Assembly (NCBI GenBank): GCA_020252485.1
Contig: JADCCX010000108.1
Location: forward strand, 1 to 52,339
Length of the DNA: 52,339 bases
Source: Methylocystis sp.
Lineage (GTDB): Bacteria; Pseudomonadota; Alphaproteobacteria; Rhizobiales; Beijerinckiaceae
Direction: 5' to 3'
The notes below the pieces were generated by a model. That model had not been told where the DNA came from. It saw only the letters and a program-made list of their open reading frames with translations, and made no database searches. Every line of letters starts with the position of its first letter. Position 1 is the stretch's first letter. Made by a program: the position numbers and the translations under genes. This document shows, in pieces, positions 7,902-16,051 of this stretch.

Positions 7902-8899
7902 GCTACCTGGACCAGGGTCTTGCCGACGTTCTCGCCGCGCACAAGCCGTTCGAGCTGGGCGCCTGCGCTGTCGAGGCCTTGCCTGATGTCCTCGGCGATG
8001 GTCAGGCGGCCCGCCTTGACCCAGGGCTCGGCCAGAGCGGTCCACTCCGACCAGCGGGGATAGAAGTCGTAGACGACCAGACCAAAGACGGCGGCGCGCT
8101 TGCCGACGAGGGGGCCGATGGCGGTGACGGCCGGGCCGGCGTCGGCGTGATAGTGGTCGGCCAGTCCGCAAAGGACGACGCGGCCATAGAGCTTCAGGTT
8201 TCTGATTCCGACAGCGAGTTGGCCCGCGCCGACGTTCTCGAAATGGATGGTCGACCCTGGAGCGACGGCGGAAGCCAGCTGCATCTCCCAGTCCTCGGTG
8301 CGGTAGTCGATACAGGCGTCGAAGCCGTAGCGATCAACGACGAGGTCGCACTTTTGCGATCCGCCGGCGATACCGATGGCGCGGCCGCCGAGGTTCCTGG
8401 CGATCTGGCCCGCGACGCCGCCGACAGTTCCGGCCGCGGCGTTTACGGTCAGGAGGTCGCCCGCCCCGATCTTCGCAAGCTGGGTCATCCCGGCCCAGGC
8501 GGTCAGCCCGGGCATGCCCAGGACGCTGAGATGCAGCGATGCGGCGATGTCGGTCGAGACCCGGCGCGCGCGCTCCGACGGGACCCAGGCGAGGTCGGTC
8601 CAGCCGGCCTCGGTGACGACGCGATCGCCTGGGGCGAAGGCGGGATCGCGGCTGGCTTCCACCTCGGCGACGCAGAAGCCGGGCAGTGGCTCGCCGGGCG
8701 CGGGGGCAGGCTCGCCCATGTGACGGCCCCGGATGCAGGCGCCCATATAGGGGTCGAGCGACAGGAACAGCGGCCGGACCTTGAGCCAGCCATCGCCCTC
8801 GGGCGCGGTCCGGTGGCGGGCCACGACGGTGAAGTCTGCAGCGACCGGGGCGGCTGTGACAGAGTGAACGAGCACGACTTCGCGGGCGGGGTCAGTCAT
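7898..8899 (-). CDS. NADP-dependent MDR-family oxidoreductase (CurA/leukotriene-B4-dehydrogenase type)
   Basis: A 333-residue zinc-free medium-chain dehydrogenase/reductase. Diagnostic parts are LSLDPYMGACIRGRHM near the N-terminus, GMPGLTAWAGM, the nucleotide-binding AAAGTVGGVAGQIARNLG, and HFENVGAGQL. This subfamily reduces alpha,beta-unsaturated carbonyls with NADPH in the cytoplasm. ATG 8899 overlaps the stop of the upstream VOC gene (ATGA). It sits between a VOC protein and a hydrolase-fold protein in the A2 operon, which fits reduction of an enone-type intermediate; that role is inference. Confidence 0.85.
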   Translation of the reverse strand: MTDPAREVVLVHSVTAAPVAADFTVVARHRTAPEGDGWLKVRPLFLSLDPYMGACIRGRHMGEPAPAPGEPLPGFCVAEVEASRDPAFAPGDRVVTEAGWTDLAWVPSERARRVSTDIAASLHLSVLGMPGLTAWAGMTQLAKIGAGDLLTVNAAAGTVGGVAGQIARNLGGRAIGIAGGSQKCDLVVDRYGFDACIDYRTEDWEMQLASAVAPGSTIHFENVGAGQLAVGIRNLKLYGRVVLCGLADHYHADAGPAVTAIGPLVGKRAAVFGLVVYDFYPRWSEWTALAEPWVKAGRLTIAEDIRQGLDSAGAQLERLVRGENVGKTLVQVA

Positions 8900-9774
8900 G
8901 CCTCTACGACCTCCACCAGTGTGCCGTCCGGCGCGCGCAGGGTCCCGGCGCGCTTGTCGCCGTAAACCGCGTCTTTGCGGGCGACGGGCGGCGTGATCCA
9001 GCCCTTGAGCGCGTCGAAATCCGGATGGCGGAAGGTGGTGATGGCGATGCCGGGCGGCAGGGCGCCGGGCTCGGTCGGGCGGGTGGTCGTCGCATCCGGA
9101 TACTGGTCCAGCTCTAGGAAACAGTCGCGACCGTGAACCATGGTGGCGAGGGTGTGTTTCGTATCCGTCGGCAGGTCGAAGGCGGCGTTGATCATGGTGT
9201 AGATCAGGTCCATGGAGCGGCCCGAAGACAGCTTCAGCTCCGTCTCGAACCAATTCAGCGAAGCTTGAAGGTCCGAACAGGCCAGGACGATGATGAACAG
9301 CTTATCGATCAGGCTGGCAGCGCGGGGCAAGTCGTAGGCCGGCAGGTTGTTCCGGATCTGCGTCAGGTAGACGATCTCCTGATCCGGGCCCTTCACCTGC
9401 ATGGGGAAGATGGCGGGCAAACCGTCGAGCTCCTTGGGCGGGCCGATGATCTGGAACGGCGAGCGCTCCATACGGGCGTTCACGGCATGGGTGTCCTGGG
9501 TGCAGATCTCGACGGCGGCCCAGCCGTAGGTCCGGAGCGGTTTGTAGTCGGGAGGCATCGCGCCCTCCACGAAGCGGAGGAAAACCTCGGCGCCGGAGGC
9601 CGGGCGGCAGACGACCGAGGCCCGGCCGGCCGATGCCGGGCAACCCCAGGCGGCGGCGAGGTCAGAGGGGATCGGGCCACGCTCCACCACCGAATAGTCC
9701 AGCCATTCGACATAGCGCGCCGCGGTCGCCTCCGGGTCGGCGACGGTCAGGGTAGCGGCGCGCAGGAGTTCCAT
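8896..9774 (-). CDS. Two-domain VOC-superfamily protein
   Basis: A 292-residue protein with two vicinal-oxygen-chelate halves. The first starts MELLRAATLTVADPEA and includes the GWAAVEICTQD strand. The second has KLFIIVLACSDLQASLNWFE and ends with APDGTLVEVVEA. VOC proteins include dioxygenases, isomerases and glyoxalase-type lyases. Metal ligands cannot be fixed without alignment; a Glu near each C-terminal strand is present. ATG 9774 was chosen because an upstream extension would read through operator A2. First gene of the three-gene operon, translationally coupled to the MDR reductase. Confidence 0.75.
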   Translation of the reverse strand: MELLRAATLTVADPEATAARYVEWLDYSVVERGPIPSDLAAAWGCPASAGRASVVCRPASGAEVFLRFVEGAMPPDYKPLRTYGWAAVEICTQDTHAVNARMERSPFQIIGPPKELDGLPAIFPMQVKGPDQEIVYLTQIRNNLPAYDLPRAASLIDKLFIIVLACSDLQASLNWFETELKLSSGRSMDLIYTMINAAFDLPTDTKHTLATMVHGRDCFLELDQYPDATTTRPTEPGALPPGIAITTFRHPDFDALKGWITPPVARKDAVYGDKRAGTLRAPDGTLVEVVEA

Positions 9775-9798
9775 GAGGCTCGGTTCTCGTCTGTTGGC

Positions 9799-9824
9799 GA
9801 AATGGTATAGATTTATACCATTTG
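9799..9824. promoter_or_regulatory. Operator A, site 2
   Basis: GAAATGGTATA (9799-9809), spacer GATT, TATACCATTTG (9814-9824): a perfect 10-bp inverted repeat. Located between the VOC-MDR-hydrolase operon (starting 9774, minus) and the DUF1330-DUF1838 operon (starting 9859, plus). Confidence 0.85.
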
Positions 9825-9858
9825 AGCGCGCTAGGGTGGGCATAGCAAGGGGGATCCG

Positions 9859-10161
9859 ATGGCCGCCTACATGATCGTGCTGGCGAAGATCGAGGACCGG
9901 GAAGCCTTCATAGGGGGCTACGGCAAGGCGACTGCGGCCCTGATCGAACAGCACGGCGGACGCTATCTGCTGCGCGGGCCGGGGGTCCGGCTGCTGGAGG
10001 GCGACTGGGGCGACGGATCATCGGCGGTCATCTCCGAATGGCCGGACATGGCGGCCCTGACCGCTTTCTGGGACAGCCCCGAATACGCGGAAGTGAAGAA
10101 GCTCCGCGACGACATCGCCGACTGCCGCGTCTGGGCCGTCGAGGCGCCCAAGATCACCTGA
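9859..10161 (+). CDS. DUF1330 family protein
   Basis: A 100-residue dimeric alpha/beta-barrel type protein: MIVLAKIEDREAF, then GGRYLLRG, the LLEGDW strand, EWPDMAALTAFWDSPEY. DUF1330 proteins are small ferredoxin-like-fold proteins related to ABM monooxygenases; catalytic roles are mostly unproven. First gene downstream of operator A2 on the plus strand, followed after 20 bp by a DUF1838 gene. Confidence 0.85.
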   Translation: MAAYMIVLAKIEDREAFIGGYGKATAALIEQHGGRYLLRGPGVRLLEGDWGDGSSAVISEWPDMAALTAFWDSPEYAEVKKLRDDIADCRVWAVEAPKIT

Positions 10162-10181
10162 CATTCACCGGAGTAAGAGAG

Positions 10182-11072
10182 ATGATCCGTATTCTGATGG
10201 CCTCAGCCGCGCTGGCGGCGGCGATGATGCCGATGGCGGCTTCGGCTCAGACGATCGACCTGTCGACGCCCGCCGGAGCGATCGCGGCGAACCGCAAGAT
10301 CCATTGCTCGACCGTTGACGGCGAGCCGGTGGTCTATCATTGGTCCGGCCGGGTCTTTGCCCGCGCGCCGGGCGTGCCGGATCGCCACGTCTTCAACGTC
10401 GAGGGCATGAACGTCCGCCAATGCGGGACGGTGACGGATCCCGCACGCGGGACCGGATATCGCCTCGTATCGCGCGAACTCATGATCTACCTCGACCCCC
10501 GAACCAACCAAGTCCTGCGCACCTGGACCAATCCAGAGACCGACAAGGTGGTCAAGGTGATTCACGTCGCCAACGATCCGGTGAACTCGCGCCCGACCTA
10601 TAAGCGAATGGCCGACGGGTCCCCGTTCCGGTTCTCGGGCCGGGTCAACCAGGGCTGGGTCTTCCTGCCGTTCGAGGCGCCGCTGTTCTATGTGAACCCC
10701 CTGGGCGGCGACTATCAGGAGTATGTCGGCAATCAGTACCACGCCATGGAGATCTTCGACTTCTCGGTGCGGGAAGACGACCTGCTGGACGCCTCGCGAC
10801 CGCGTGCCGACGCCTCGATCGCCTGGGTCCGCATCTCGCCCTGGCTGCCGTGGATGGGAATGGGGGGACGACCGGGCGGGTTGGTATTCAATGCGGTCGG
10901 CCAGACCATGGCGAACGGGATTGAGGGCCTGCCCCAGGTGCTCCGGGACGAGATCGCGGCCAACTACCCGGACTATGTCGCCCCGCCGCCGTTGGACGAC
11001 GCGCGGCCCAACGAGACCAGCTGGACGTATTTCAGGAAGGTCTTCGACGCGGAACGCGCCGCGGCTCAGTAG
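10182..11072 (+). CDS. DUF1838 family exported protein (copy 1)
   Basis: A 296-residue protein with an N-terminal signal peptide (MIRILMASAALAAAMM, cleavage probably after AASAQ). The mature part matches DUF1838: KIHCSTVDGEPVVYHWSG, FNVEGMNVRQC, FYVNPLGGDYQEYVGNQYHAMEIF and DDARPNETSWTYF. The family is widespread in catabolic clusters of sphingomonads and Caulobacterales and has no known reaction. ATG 10182 follows a purine-rich leader (AAGAGAG). A second DUF1838-like gene at 44455 is also the first or second gene behind an operator-A site, so this exported family is a fixed component of the regulon. Confidence 0.8.
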   Translation: MIRILMASAALAAAMMPMAASAQTIDLSTPAGAIAANRKIHCSTVDGEPVVYHWSGRVFARAPGVPDRHVFNVEGMNVRQCGTVTDPARGTGYRLVSRELMIYLDPRTNQVLRTWTNPETDKVVKVIHVANDPVNSRPTYKRMADGSPFRFSGRVNQGWVFLPFEAPLFYVNPLGGDYQEYVGNQYHAMEIFDFSVREDDLLDASRPRADASIAWVRISPWLPWMGMGGRPGGLVFNAVGQTMANGIEGLPQVLRDEIAANYPDYVAPPPLDDARPNETSWTYFRKVFDAERAAAQ

Positions 11073-11083
11073 CGGATTGCTTA

Positions 11084-11106
11084 CCTCTCTCCCTGGGGGA
11101 GGGAGG
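11084..11106. terminator. Bidirectional hairpin between convergent genes
   Basis: CCTCTCTCCC (11084-11093), loop TGG, GGGAGGGAGG (11097-11106): 10-bp stem with one G-T pair. It sits between the stop of DUF1838 (11072) and the stop of the convergent VOC gene (11111). There is no T-tract, so it may be a REP-like element rather than a classic terminator. Confidence 0.5.
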
Positions 11107-11110
11107 ATCG

Positions 11111-11599
11111 TCATCTGACCGGGGCCGTCCGGAACTGTTCGGCTGGGTCTCGGTCGACGAGATTGATCAGCACGCCGTCGGGATCGCGCAGGCAGACCTC
11201 CATCTGGCTCCGATGCGGCATGGCGAAAGTGACCGGTTCCGGCGACCAGGTGGCGCCGGCCTGTTGTGCCGCGATCAGCACCTCCATGAAGGGCTGGGCG
11301 TAGAAGACCAGAGCGGTTTCGCCCAGGCGCGGCGGACCGGCTGGCGCAGGCAGGGGTTCCGGCAGCGGGGTCAGTTCGAACAGTCCGACCATGCCAAAGT
11401 TCGCAGCGTCCGCGCCACGCTTCAGGATCCGACAGCGAAGGGTCGAACCCGCCGGGACCTGTAGCGCGCCCTGCGAGGACTCCGGATCCAGCTCGCCCTC
11501 AAAGTAGACCGCGTCCAGGCCCAGCGCTCGGTAGAAGGCTGTGGAACGCTGCAGGTCCGAGCAGAAGACGGCCGAGCGGATCAGGCTTGAGACCGGCAT
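11111..11599 (-). CDS. VOC-family protein
   Basis: A 162-residue single-subunit VOC protein: SAVFCSDLQRSTAFYRALGL at the N-terminus, GMVGLFELTPLPE mid-protein, and CLRDPDGVLINLVDR at the C-terminus with the typical D-P-D-G turn. Probably a glyoxalase/dioxygenase-fold enzyme or binding protein. Its ATG (11599) is 1 nt from the preceding stop, and it is the last gene of the methyltransferase operon driven from operator A3. A paralogue with the same C-terminal signature is present as a damaged gene at 40894-41352. Confidence 0.8.
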   Translation of the reverse strand: MPVSSLIRSAVFCSDLQRSTAFYRALGLDAVYFEGELDPESSQGALQVPAGSTLRCRILKRGADAANFGMVGLFELTPLPEPLPAPAGPPRLGETALVFYAQPFMEVLIAAQQAGATWSPEPVTFAMPHRSQMEVCLRDPDGVLINLVDRDPAEQFRTAPVR

Positions 11600-11600
11600 C

Positions 11601-11963
11601 TCAGGCGTCGGCCCTGGACACTTCCAACGCGACCTCTTCCGAGGCCAGGTCGCCCTTGGTCTGCATGGCTTCCGCTTCCTGTTGCAGGGTGCGCAGCACG
11701 CGGTTGAGGTACTCCTGCATCCACAGGCCGCGCTCGGCCGCCTGATCCTTGGTCGGCTCGAAGCGCTCGATCTCGGACTGGGCGACCACGCCCTTGGCCT
11801 CCAGCAGGCGTTCCAGCGTGTCCAGCCGTTCGCGCGTGACGGCCAGCTCCTGGACCGTGGCCATCAGGATGTTCAGGACCCGTTCGACCTCGGGATCCAT
11901 GAAGTAGGGCCGACTGCCCGCCGGCTTAGCAGACGACAGGGCCAGCGCGAGATCGAGGCTCAC
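11601..11963 (-). CDS. Small protein of unknown function, predicted coiled coil
   Basis: A 120-residue protein I do not recognise. Residues ~25-110 are almost entirely helical and heptad-rich (VERVLNILMATVQELAVTRE, then LDTLERLLEAKGVV), so a coiled coil or oligomerisation helix is likely. It has no signal peptide, membrane segment or metal motif. ATG 11963 overlaps the stop of the methyltransferase gene (ATGA), and the VOC gene follows 1 nt after its stop. The tight coupling suggests an accessory subunit for the methyltransferase, which is inference only. Confidence 0.6.
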   Translation of the reverse strand: MSLDLALALSSAKPAGSRPYFMDPEVERVLNILMATVQELAVTRERLDTLERLLEAKGVVAQSEIERFEPTKDQAAERGLWMQEYLNRVLRTLQQEAEAMQTKGDLASEEVALEVSRADA

Positions 11964-13192
11964 TTCACCGCCCCGATGACGTGCCAGGCGGCCTTGCGGC
12001 CATAGTCTTCGCCCTCGTCGTCGGCGGCGTCAGGGAAGACGTCCTTGTCGACCACGGCCGTGACGCCGTCGTGGATCAGTTTCGCACGATCAAAACCCGC
12101 CTCGACCATGAAGCCGTCGAGGTCCAGTTCATGCATCGTGCTCCAGAAGGGCTCATTGTTGTAGAAGGCGTCCCAGTCCCGCATGGCCTGTTCGAACAGG
12201 GGCATGTCAGCGGCATACTGGGGCTGCTCGACGTGGAGCACGATCCCGCCGTGCGACAGGACGCGGAAGGTCTCTGCGAAGATGGCCTTGATCGAGGTCA
12301 GCGACAGCTCGTGCAACGTCATGGTCGTCTGCACCCAGTCGAACGATCCGTTGGCCCAGCGCGACAGGTCCGATCCGTCGCCCTGGACGAAGCGCACGTT
12401 CTCGACGCCCAGCGACTTCGCTCGCGCCGCGCCGTAACGCAGCATGGGCGCGCCGACGTCGAGCGCGATCACCTCCGCATCCGGAAAGGCCTGGGCGATC
12501 GGCAAGACATTCTGACCCAGGTTCGCGCCGATATCGAGGATGCGGTGCGGCCGGAAGTCCGGCAGGGTCTTCCTGACCCACTTGACCACCGCGTGGCCGC
12601 CGCCGTCGGAGAACCGGCCTAGGGCTCCACCCGTGGTGGCGAAGATGCCGCTGTCGTAGTTGGCCGCCCCCGACACGTCTCCGGGGAAGACTTCGCGGTG
12701 ATAGCTGCCAGGCATGCAATGGTGATCGACCGCTGAGACGTAGCGGGGAATCGGCAGGGCGGGGTCGAGCTCCAACCGGTCGCCCGCCTTGGTCAGGCCG
12801 TCGACCTTGGCTGACAGGATCTCGGCCTGCCGCAGGGCGATCCAGCGACCGGCCTGCTGACGCTGTTCCATGGTGGCGCGACGCAAGGCCGACCAGGCCT
12901 GGTAGTAGGGGTCCTGCAGCAGGGCCTTGCGCACCTCGTGGCGGTCCTTCGGCGCGCGGCTTTCGCGGGTCTCGAACGCTGGACCGGCGCGGCGCTCCCA
13001 CGCCGTCTTCACCGCTGGCATGATCCGGGTCGACAAGTGCCGGTTCATGTGGGCCAGGAAGTTGAAGCGCGCGATCTCGTCGTGACTGGTTTCCGGAAAG
13101 ACCCCGTGGCGACCAACCACGCGATAGTCGGGCGGGCCGGAGTAGGACTGGGCCGGGCCGGCGTTCTTCAGATCGGGTGAACCATCCATCAT
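11960..13192 (-). CDS. Class I SAM-dependent methyltransferase
   Basis: A 410-residue protein. The C-terminal ~230 residues are a Rossmann methyltransferase: motif I ILDIGANLGQN, acidic motif II VIALDVG, motif III FVQGDGSDL, and VLSHGGIVLHVEQ. The N-terminal ~180 residues have no recognised domain but contain His and Trp-rich segments. The acceptor substrate is unknown. First gene of a three-gene operon starting 24 nt from operator A3, divergent from the HapK-SDR pair. Methylation or demethylation of a pathway intermediate is possible. Confidence 0.85.
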   Translation of the reverse strand: MMDGSPDLKNAGPAQSYSGPPDYRVVGRHGVFPETSHDEIARFNFLAHMNRHLSTRIMPAVKTAWERRAGPAFETRESRAPKDRHEVRKALLQDPYYQAWSALRRATMEQRQQAGRWIALRQAEILSAKVDGLTKAGDRLELDPALPIPRYVSAVDHHCMPGSYHREVFPGDVSGAANYDSGIFATTGGALGRFSDGGGHAVVKWVRKTLPDFRPHRILDIGANLGQNVLPIAQAFPDAEVIALDVGAPMLRYGAARAKSLGVENVRFVQGDGSDLSRWANGSFDWVQTTMTLHELSLTSIKAIFAETFRVLSHGGIVLHVEQPQYAADMPLFEQAMRDWDAFYNNEPFWSTMHELDLDGFMVEAGFDRAKLIHDGVTAVVDKDVFPDAADDEGEDYGRKAAWHVIGAVK

Positions 13193-13215
13193 CGACCTCC
13201 GGGGGTTGCCGCGCG

Positions 13216-13241
13216 CAAATGATATAGGATTATATCATTTG
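13216..13241. promoter_or_regulatory. Operator A, site 3
   Basis: CAAATGATATA (13216-13226), spacer GGAT, TATATCATTTG (13231-13241): a perfect 11-bp inverted repeat and the best copy of the motif. It separates the methyltransferase operon (13192, minus) from the HapK-SDR operon (13270, plus). Confidence 0.85.
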
Positions 13242-13269
13242 CCCGTCGAGGGTTCCTTCAGTTTCCAGG

Positions 13270-13590
13270 ATGACGCACATGGCTGCCACCCGAATCTTCG
13301 CCCTGTTCAACCTGAAGCCGGGCCAGGACCCGATGGTCTACGAGGCCTGGGCCAGGGCGACCGATATCCCCGCGGTCAGGGCTATGGCGTCGGTCGATGA
13401 CTTTCAGGTCCACAAGGTCGAAGGTCTGCTCGGCTCCGACGCCACCCCGCCATACGGCTACATCGAGACCATTGATGTCCGTGACATGGACCAATTCTTC
13501 GCCGAGGTCTCGACGCCGCAGGCGCAGAAGATCGCGGGTGAGTTCCAGGCGATGGTCGACGTGACCTTCCTCGTGACCAAGAGCCTTTGA
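13270..13590 (+). CDS. REDY/HapK-like protein (Dabb-like fold)
   Basis: A 106-residue protein resembling the REDY-like HapK family: IFALFNLKPGQDPMVYEAWAR, then IPAVRAM, VHKVEGLL and FLVTKSL. HapK and RedY occur in prodiginine clusters and have a dimeric alpha/beta-barrel fold; their reaction is not settled. Relatives are common in catabolic clusters. The second ATG (13279) is an alternative start. It is the first plus-strand gene after operator A3 and overlaps the SDR gene by one base (TGATG). Confidence 0.7.
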   Translation: MTHMAATRIFALFNLKPGQDPMVYEAWARATDIPAVRAMASVDDFQVHKVEGLLGSDATPPYGYIETIDVRDMDQFFAEVSTPQAQKIAGEFQAMVDVTFLVTKSL

Positions 13591-14414
13591 TGGACCGCTT
13601 CAACGGCAAGGTGGCGGTGGTCACCGGCTCGGGCCGTCGCAAGGGGTTGGGCGAGGCCATAGCGCGCAAACTTGCAGGGGAGGGGGCACGGGTCGTCATC
13701 TCCGATATCGGCGCCTCGAAGGACGCGGCCACGCCCGGCGCCATGATCGGCGCGACGGAGGAAATGGCGGCTATCGCGGCCGAACTGCCGGGCGCATCGA
13801 CCTGTGTCTGCGACGTGCGCGATCCGGCTCAGGTCCGGGCTCTCGCGGCCCATGCGGTCAAGGCGCACGGCGGTCTCGACATCTGGGTCAACAACGCCGG
13901 CATCGGCTACATAATGAAGCCGCTGATGGAGGTGACGCCCGACGACTGGCGCGCCGTGATCGATGTCAATCTGTCTGGCTGCTTCTACGGCATCCAGGCG
14001 GCCGCGGAGGTGATGATCAGGCAGGGCCGCGGCGGGCGGATCGTCAACATCGCCTCCCAAGCCGCCAAGTCCGGCTTCCCCCACGCCCAGGCCTACACGG
14101 CCTCCAAGCACGGGTTGGTGGGCCTGACGCGGTCGGCAGCGATTGAACTGGGCCCGCACGGGATCACGCTGAACAACGTCTGCCCCAATCACGTCACCAC
14201 GGGTCTGGGGGCTTGGCAGAACGAGTATTTCGCCAAGGTCGTGGGGGCTGCCTCAGTCGATGACTACCTGCAGGCGATGGCCAATCGCATTCCGATGCGC
14301 CGCCCGGGCCTGCCGCAGGACACAGCGGACGCCGTCGCCTTCCTGTGTTCGGACGAGGCCAGATACATCACCGCCGAGAGCCTGAATGTCTCCGGCGGTG
14401 AGGAGCCGCACTGA
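13590..14414 (+). CDS. Short-chain dehydrogenase/reductase (SDR)
   Basis: A 274-residue classical SDR. The cofactor motif is TGSGRRKGLG (~residues 13-22), followed by NNAG, catalytic Ser in IVNIASQAAKSG and YTASK containing the Tyr and Lys. The extended loop before the C-terminal SGGEEPH resembles carveol/3-oxoacyl reductase-like SDRs that use NAD(H). It oxidises a secondary alcohol or reduces a ketone in the cytoplasm. ATG 13590 shares its A with the TGA of the HapK gene, so the two are translationally coupled. Confidence 0.9.
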   Translation: MDRFNGKVAVVTGSGRRKGLGEAIARKLAGEGARVVISDIGASKDAATPGAMIGATEEMAAIAAELPGASTCVCDVRDPAQVRALAAHAVKAHGGLDIWVNNAGIGYIMKPLMEVTPDDWRAVIDVNLSGCFYGIQAAAEVMIRQGRGGRIVNIASQAAKSGFPHAQAYTASKHGLVGLTRSAAIELGPHGITLNNVCPNHVTTGLGAWQNEYFAKVVGAASVDDYLQAMANRIPMRRPGLPQDTADAVAFLCSDEARYITAESLNVSGGEEPH

Positions 14415-14418
14415 TCGG

Positions 14419-15096
14419 TCAGAACGGCTTGGCGCTGAGGAACGCCACCGAGGCGATGCCGATCCAGTAGACGTAGGCTAGGCCGCGTCCGATGTCGATT
14501 TCGCGCTTCAGCGCGGCTTCTTCCTGGGGGTTGGGTCCCTCGGCGAGGCGACGGAAACGTGTGGTCCACGCCCGCATGATGAAGCGCATGCCAAGCCCGA
14601 TGACCAGCATCAAGCTGTAGACTGTGATCTTCGCAGGGCGCCACAGCGCGCCCTCACCCACGGCCAGAGGTCCCTGGCCCAGAAGGGAGGTGACTGCGAC
14701 GATCAGGAGGGCCGGGATCAGGATGAAGCGCAGCGCCTCGTCGATCTTGGTAAGCCGGATGCCTAGGTCCGTTTCGCGCTGAAAGAAGGCAGTCCAGGTC
14801 AGGCTGAGCCCTGCGATGAACACAGCCTACATTGGAACCAGCCAGATGCGGTCCCATGGCGCGAAGCCATACAGGGTCCCGATATGCAGCCCAAGCGGCA
14901 GCAGGAGGATGATCCCGGTCCGTGCAAGGATATCGATGCGGTAGGCCGTCTCCATGTGCCGACGCCGCTCGTCGAGGCTCAGCCGGGGTTTCACGACGTT
15001 GTAGGATGTCTGAAACACCCCCCAATCTCCGCCCAGCCAGTAGACCATGGCGAGGATGTGCAGCCAGCGCAGGACCTCGATTTCGCCGATGATCAT
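14419..15096 (-). pseudogene. Multi-pass membrane protein (DUF2269-like) with internal amber codon
   Basis: From ATG 15096 the frame reads LRWLHILAMVYWLGGDWGVF, two further hydrophobic segments, and DRIWLVPM, then TAG (14827-14829), then continues in the same frame as AVFIAGLSLTWTAFF with three more hydrophobic segments up to 14419. The intact homologue at 36524-37174 has the shared YWLGGDxG start and a Trp near this position (LWIPAAWIVGL), so TGG to TAG is the likely change. Truncation would leave 89 residues. It is divergent from the deacetylase gene behind operator A4. Pseudogene, sequencing error or suppressible stop cannot be told apart here. Confidence 0.75.
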
Positions 15097-15112
15097 CGCA
15101 TGCCCTTCCCCT

Positions 15113-15138
15113 GAAAACGCATAAAGTTATATCAATCG
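15113..15138. promoter_or_regulatory. Operator A, site 4 (degenerate)
   Basis: The right arm TATATCAATCG (15128-15138) is good; the left arm GAAAACGCATA (15113-15123) keeps only part of the consensus. The site lies between the damaged membrane-protein gene and the deacetylase-GST pair, in the position where other divergent pairs of the island have the motif. Confidence 0.5.
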
Positions 15139-15166
15139 ATCATAGGATCCGCCGCGAGAGGTTTTG

Positions 15167-16051
15167 ATGCCCGCTCCGTCCGACTTCACCTGGCCCGGCG
15201 GCCATCGCCTGGCCCTGTCCATCGTGGTCAACGTCGAGGAGGGGGCCGAGCAAAACATCCGCGACGGCGACAAAGGGCCAGAGCCGGTCGATGAACTGTC
15301 CGCTGTGCCCAAGCGGCCGATGCGCATGCACGGAAACGAGTCGAACTATCAGTACGGCATCAAGGCCGGCGCGCCGCGTATCCTGAAGCTGCTGGACGAA
15401 CACCGGATCGAGGCGACCTGGACGGCGGCGGCGCTGGCGCTGGAGCGGGCTCCGGAGTTGGCGGCGAAGATCGTCGCGCGGGGCGACGAGGTCTGCTGCC
15501 ACGGCTGGCGCTGGGCCCACCAGTTCTGGATGGACGAGGACAAGGAGCGGGATTTCATCCGGAAGGGCTGGCAGTCGATCGAGCGCACGACCGGCAAGCG
15601 CCCGACCGGCTGGCTCAGTCGCTACCTGCACACCGAGGCGACCCGGCGGCTGCTGGTCGAGGAGGGGTTCGCCTATCACATGGACGACTATTCCGACGAC
15701 TTCCCCTTCTGGGATGTGGTCGAGACGGCGGACGGGGCGAAACCTATCGTAATCCTGCCCTATGCGCTGGATTCCAACGACATGAAGTTCTGGCTGGCCC
15801 CGGCCCTGACGGCGCGGGACTGGCTGCAGTACGCCACCGACACCTTCGACCAGATGCACGCCGAGGCCTTGGAGGGCGACACCAAGATGATGAGCCTGGG
15901 GCTGCATTTGCGCATCATCGGTCGACCGGGCCGAATCGACGCCTTCCGGGGCTTTTTGGAGCATATCGCCGGCAAGCCCGGCGTCTGGGTGACCCACCGC
16001 GCGAAGATCGCCGAGGCCTTCGCCGCCGCCGTGCCGTCGCCCGCCGCATGA
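15167..16051 (+). CDS. PuuE-like polysaccharide-deacetylase-fold amidohydrolase
   Basis: A 294-residue protein. The start NVEEGAEQNIRDGD is close to the NYEEGxE motif of the cofactor-poor allantoinase PuuE. VCCHGWRW and LGLHLRIIGRPGRI supply the conserved His residues of the NodB-fold active site. Members hydrolyse cyclic amides (allantoin) and, in some bacteria, cyclic imides, as well as N-acetyl sugars. No signal peptide, so it acts in the cytoplasm, which argues for a small cyclic amide rather than a polysaccharide. ATG 15167 follows GAGAGG; GST follows with an ATGA overlap. It stands behind operator A4. Confidence 0.8.
   Translation: MPAPSDFTWPGGHRLALSIVVNVEEGAEQNIRDGDKGPEPVDELSAVPKRPMRMHGNESNYQYGIKAGAPRILKLLDEHRIEATWTAAALALERAPELAAKIVARGDEVCCHGWRWAHQFWMDEDKERDFIRKGWQSIERTTGKRPTGWLSRYLHTEATRRLLVEEGFAYHMDDYSDDFPFWDVVETADGAKPIVILPYALDSNDMKFWLAPALTARDWLQYATDTFDQMHAEALEGDTKMMSLGLHLRIIGRPGRIDAFRGFLEHIAGKPGVWVTHRAKIAEAFAAAVPSPAA

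Noticed and set aside
6978-8063. 361-codon plus-strand open frame
   Set aside because: It is the antisense shadow of the hydrolase-fold and MDR genes, which have clear motifs and coupled starts.
14827-14829. TAG as a recoded codon (pyrrolysine or other)
   Set aside because: TAG is used as a normal stop in other genes of the window (for example SUKH, AdaA-like, CaiB copy 2) and no recoding machinery is seen.
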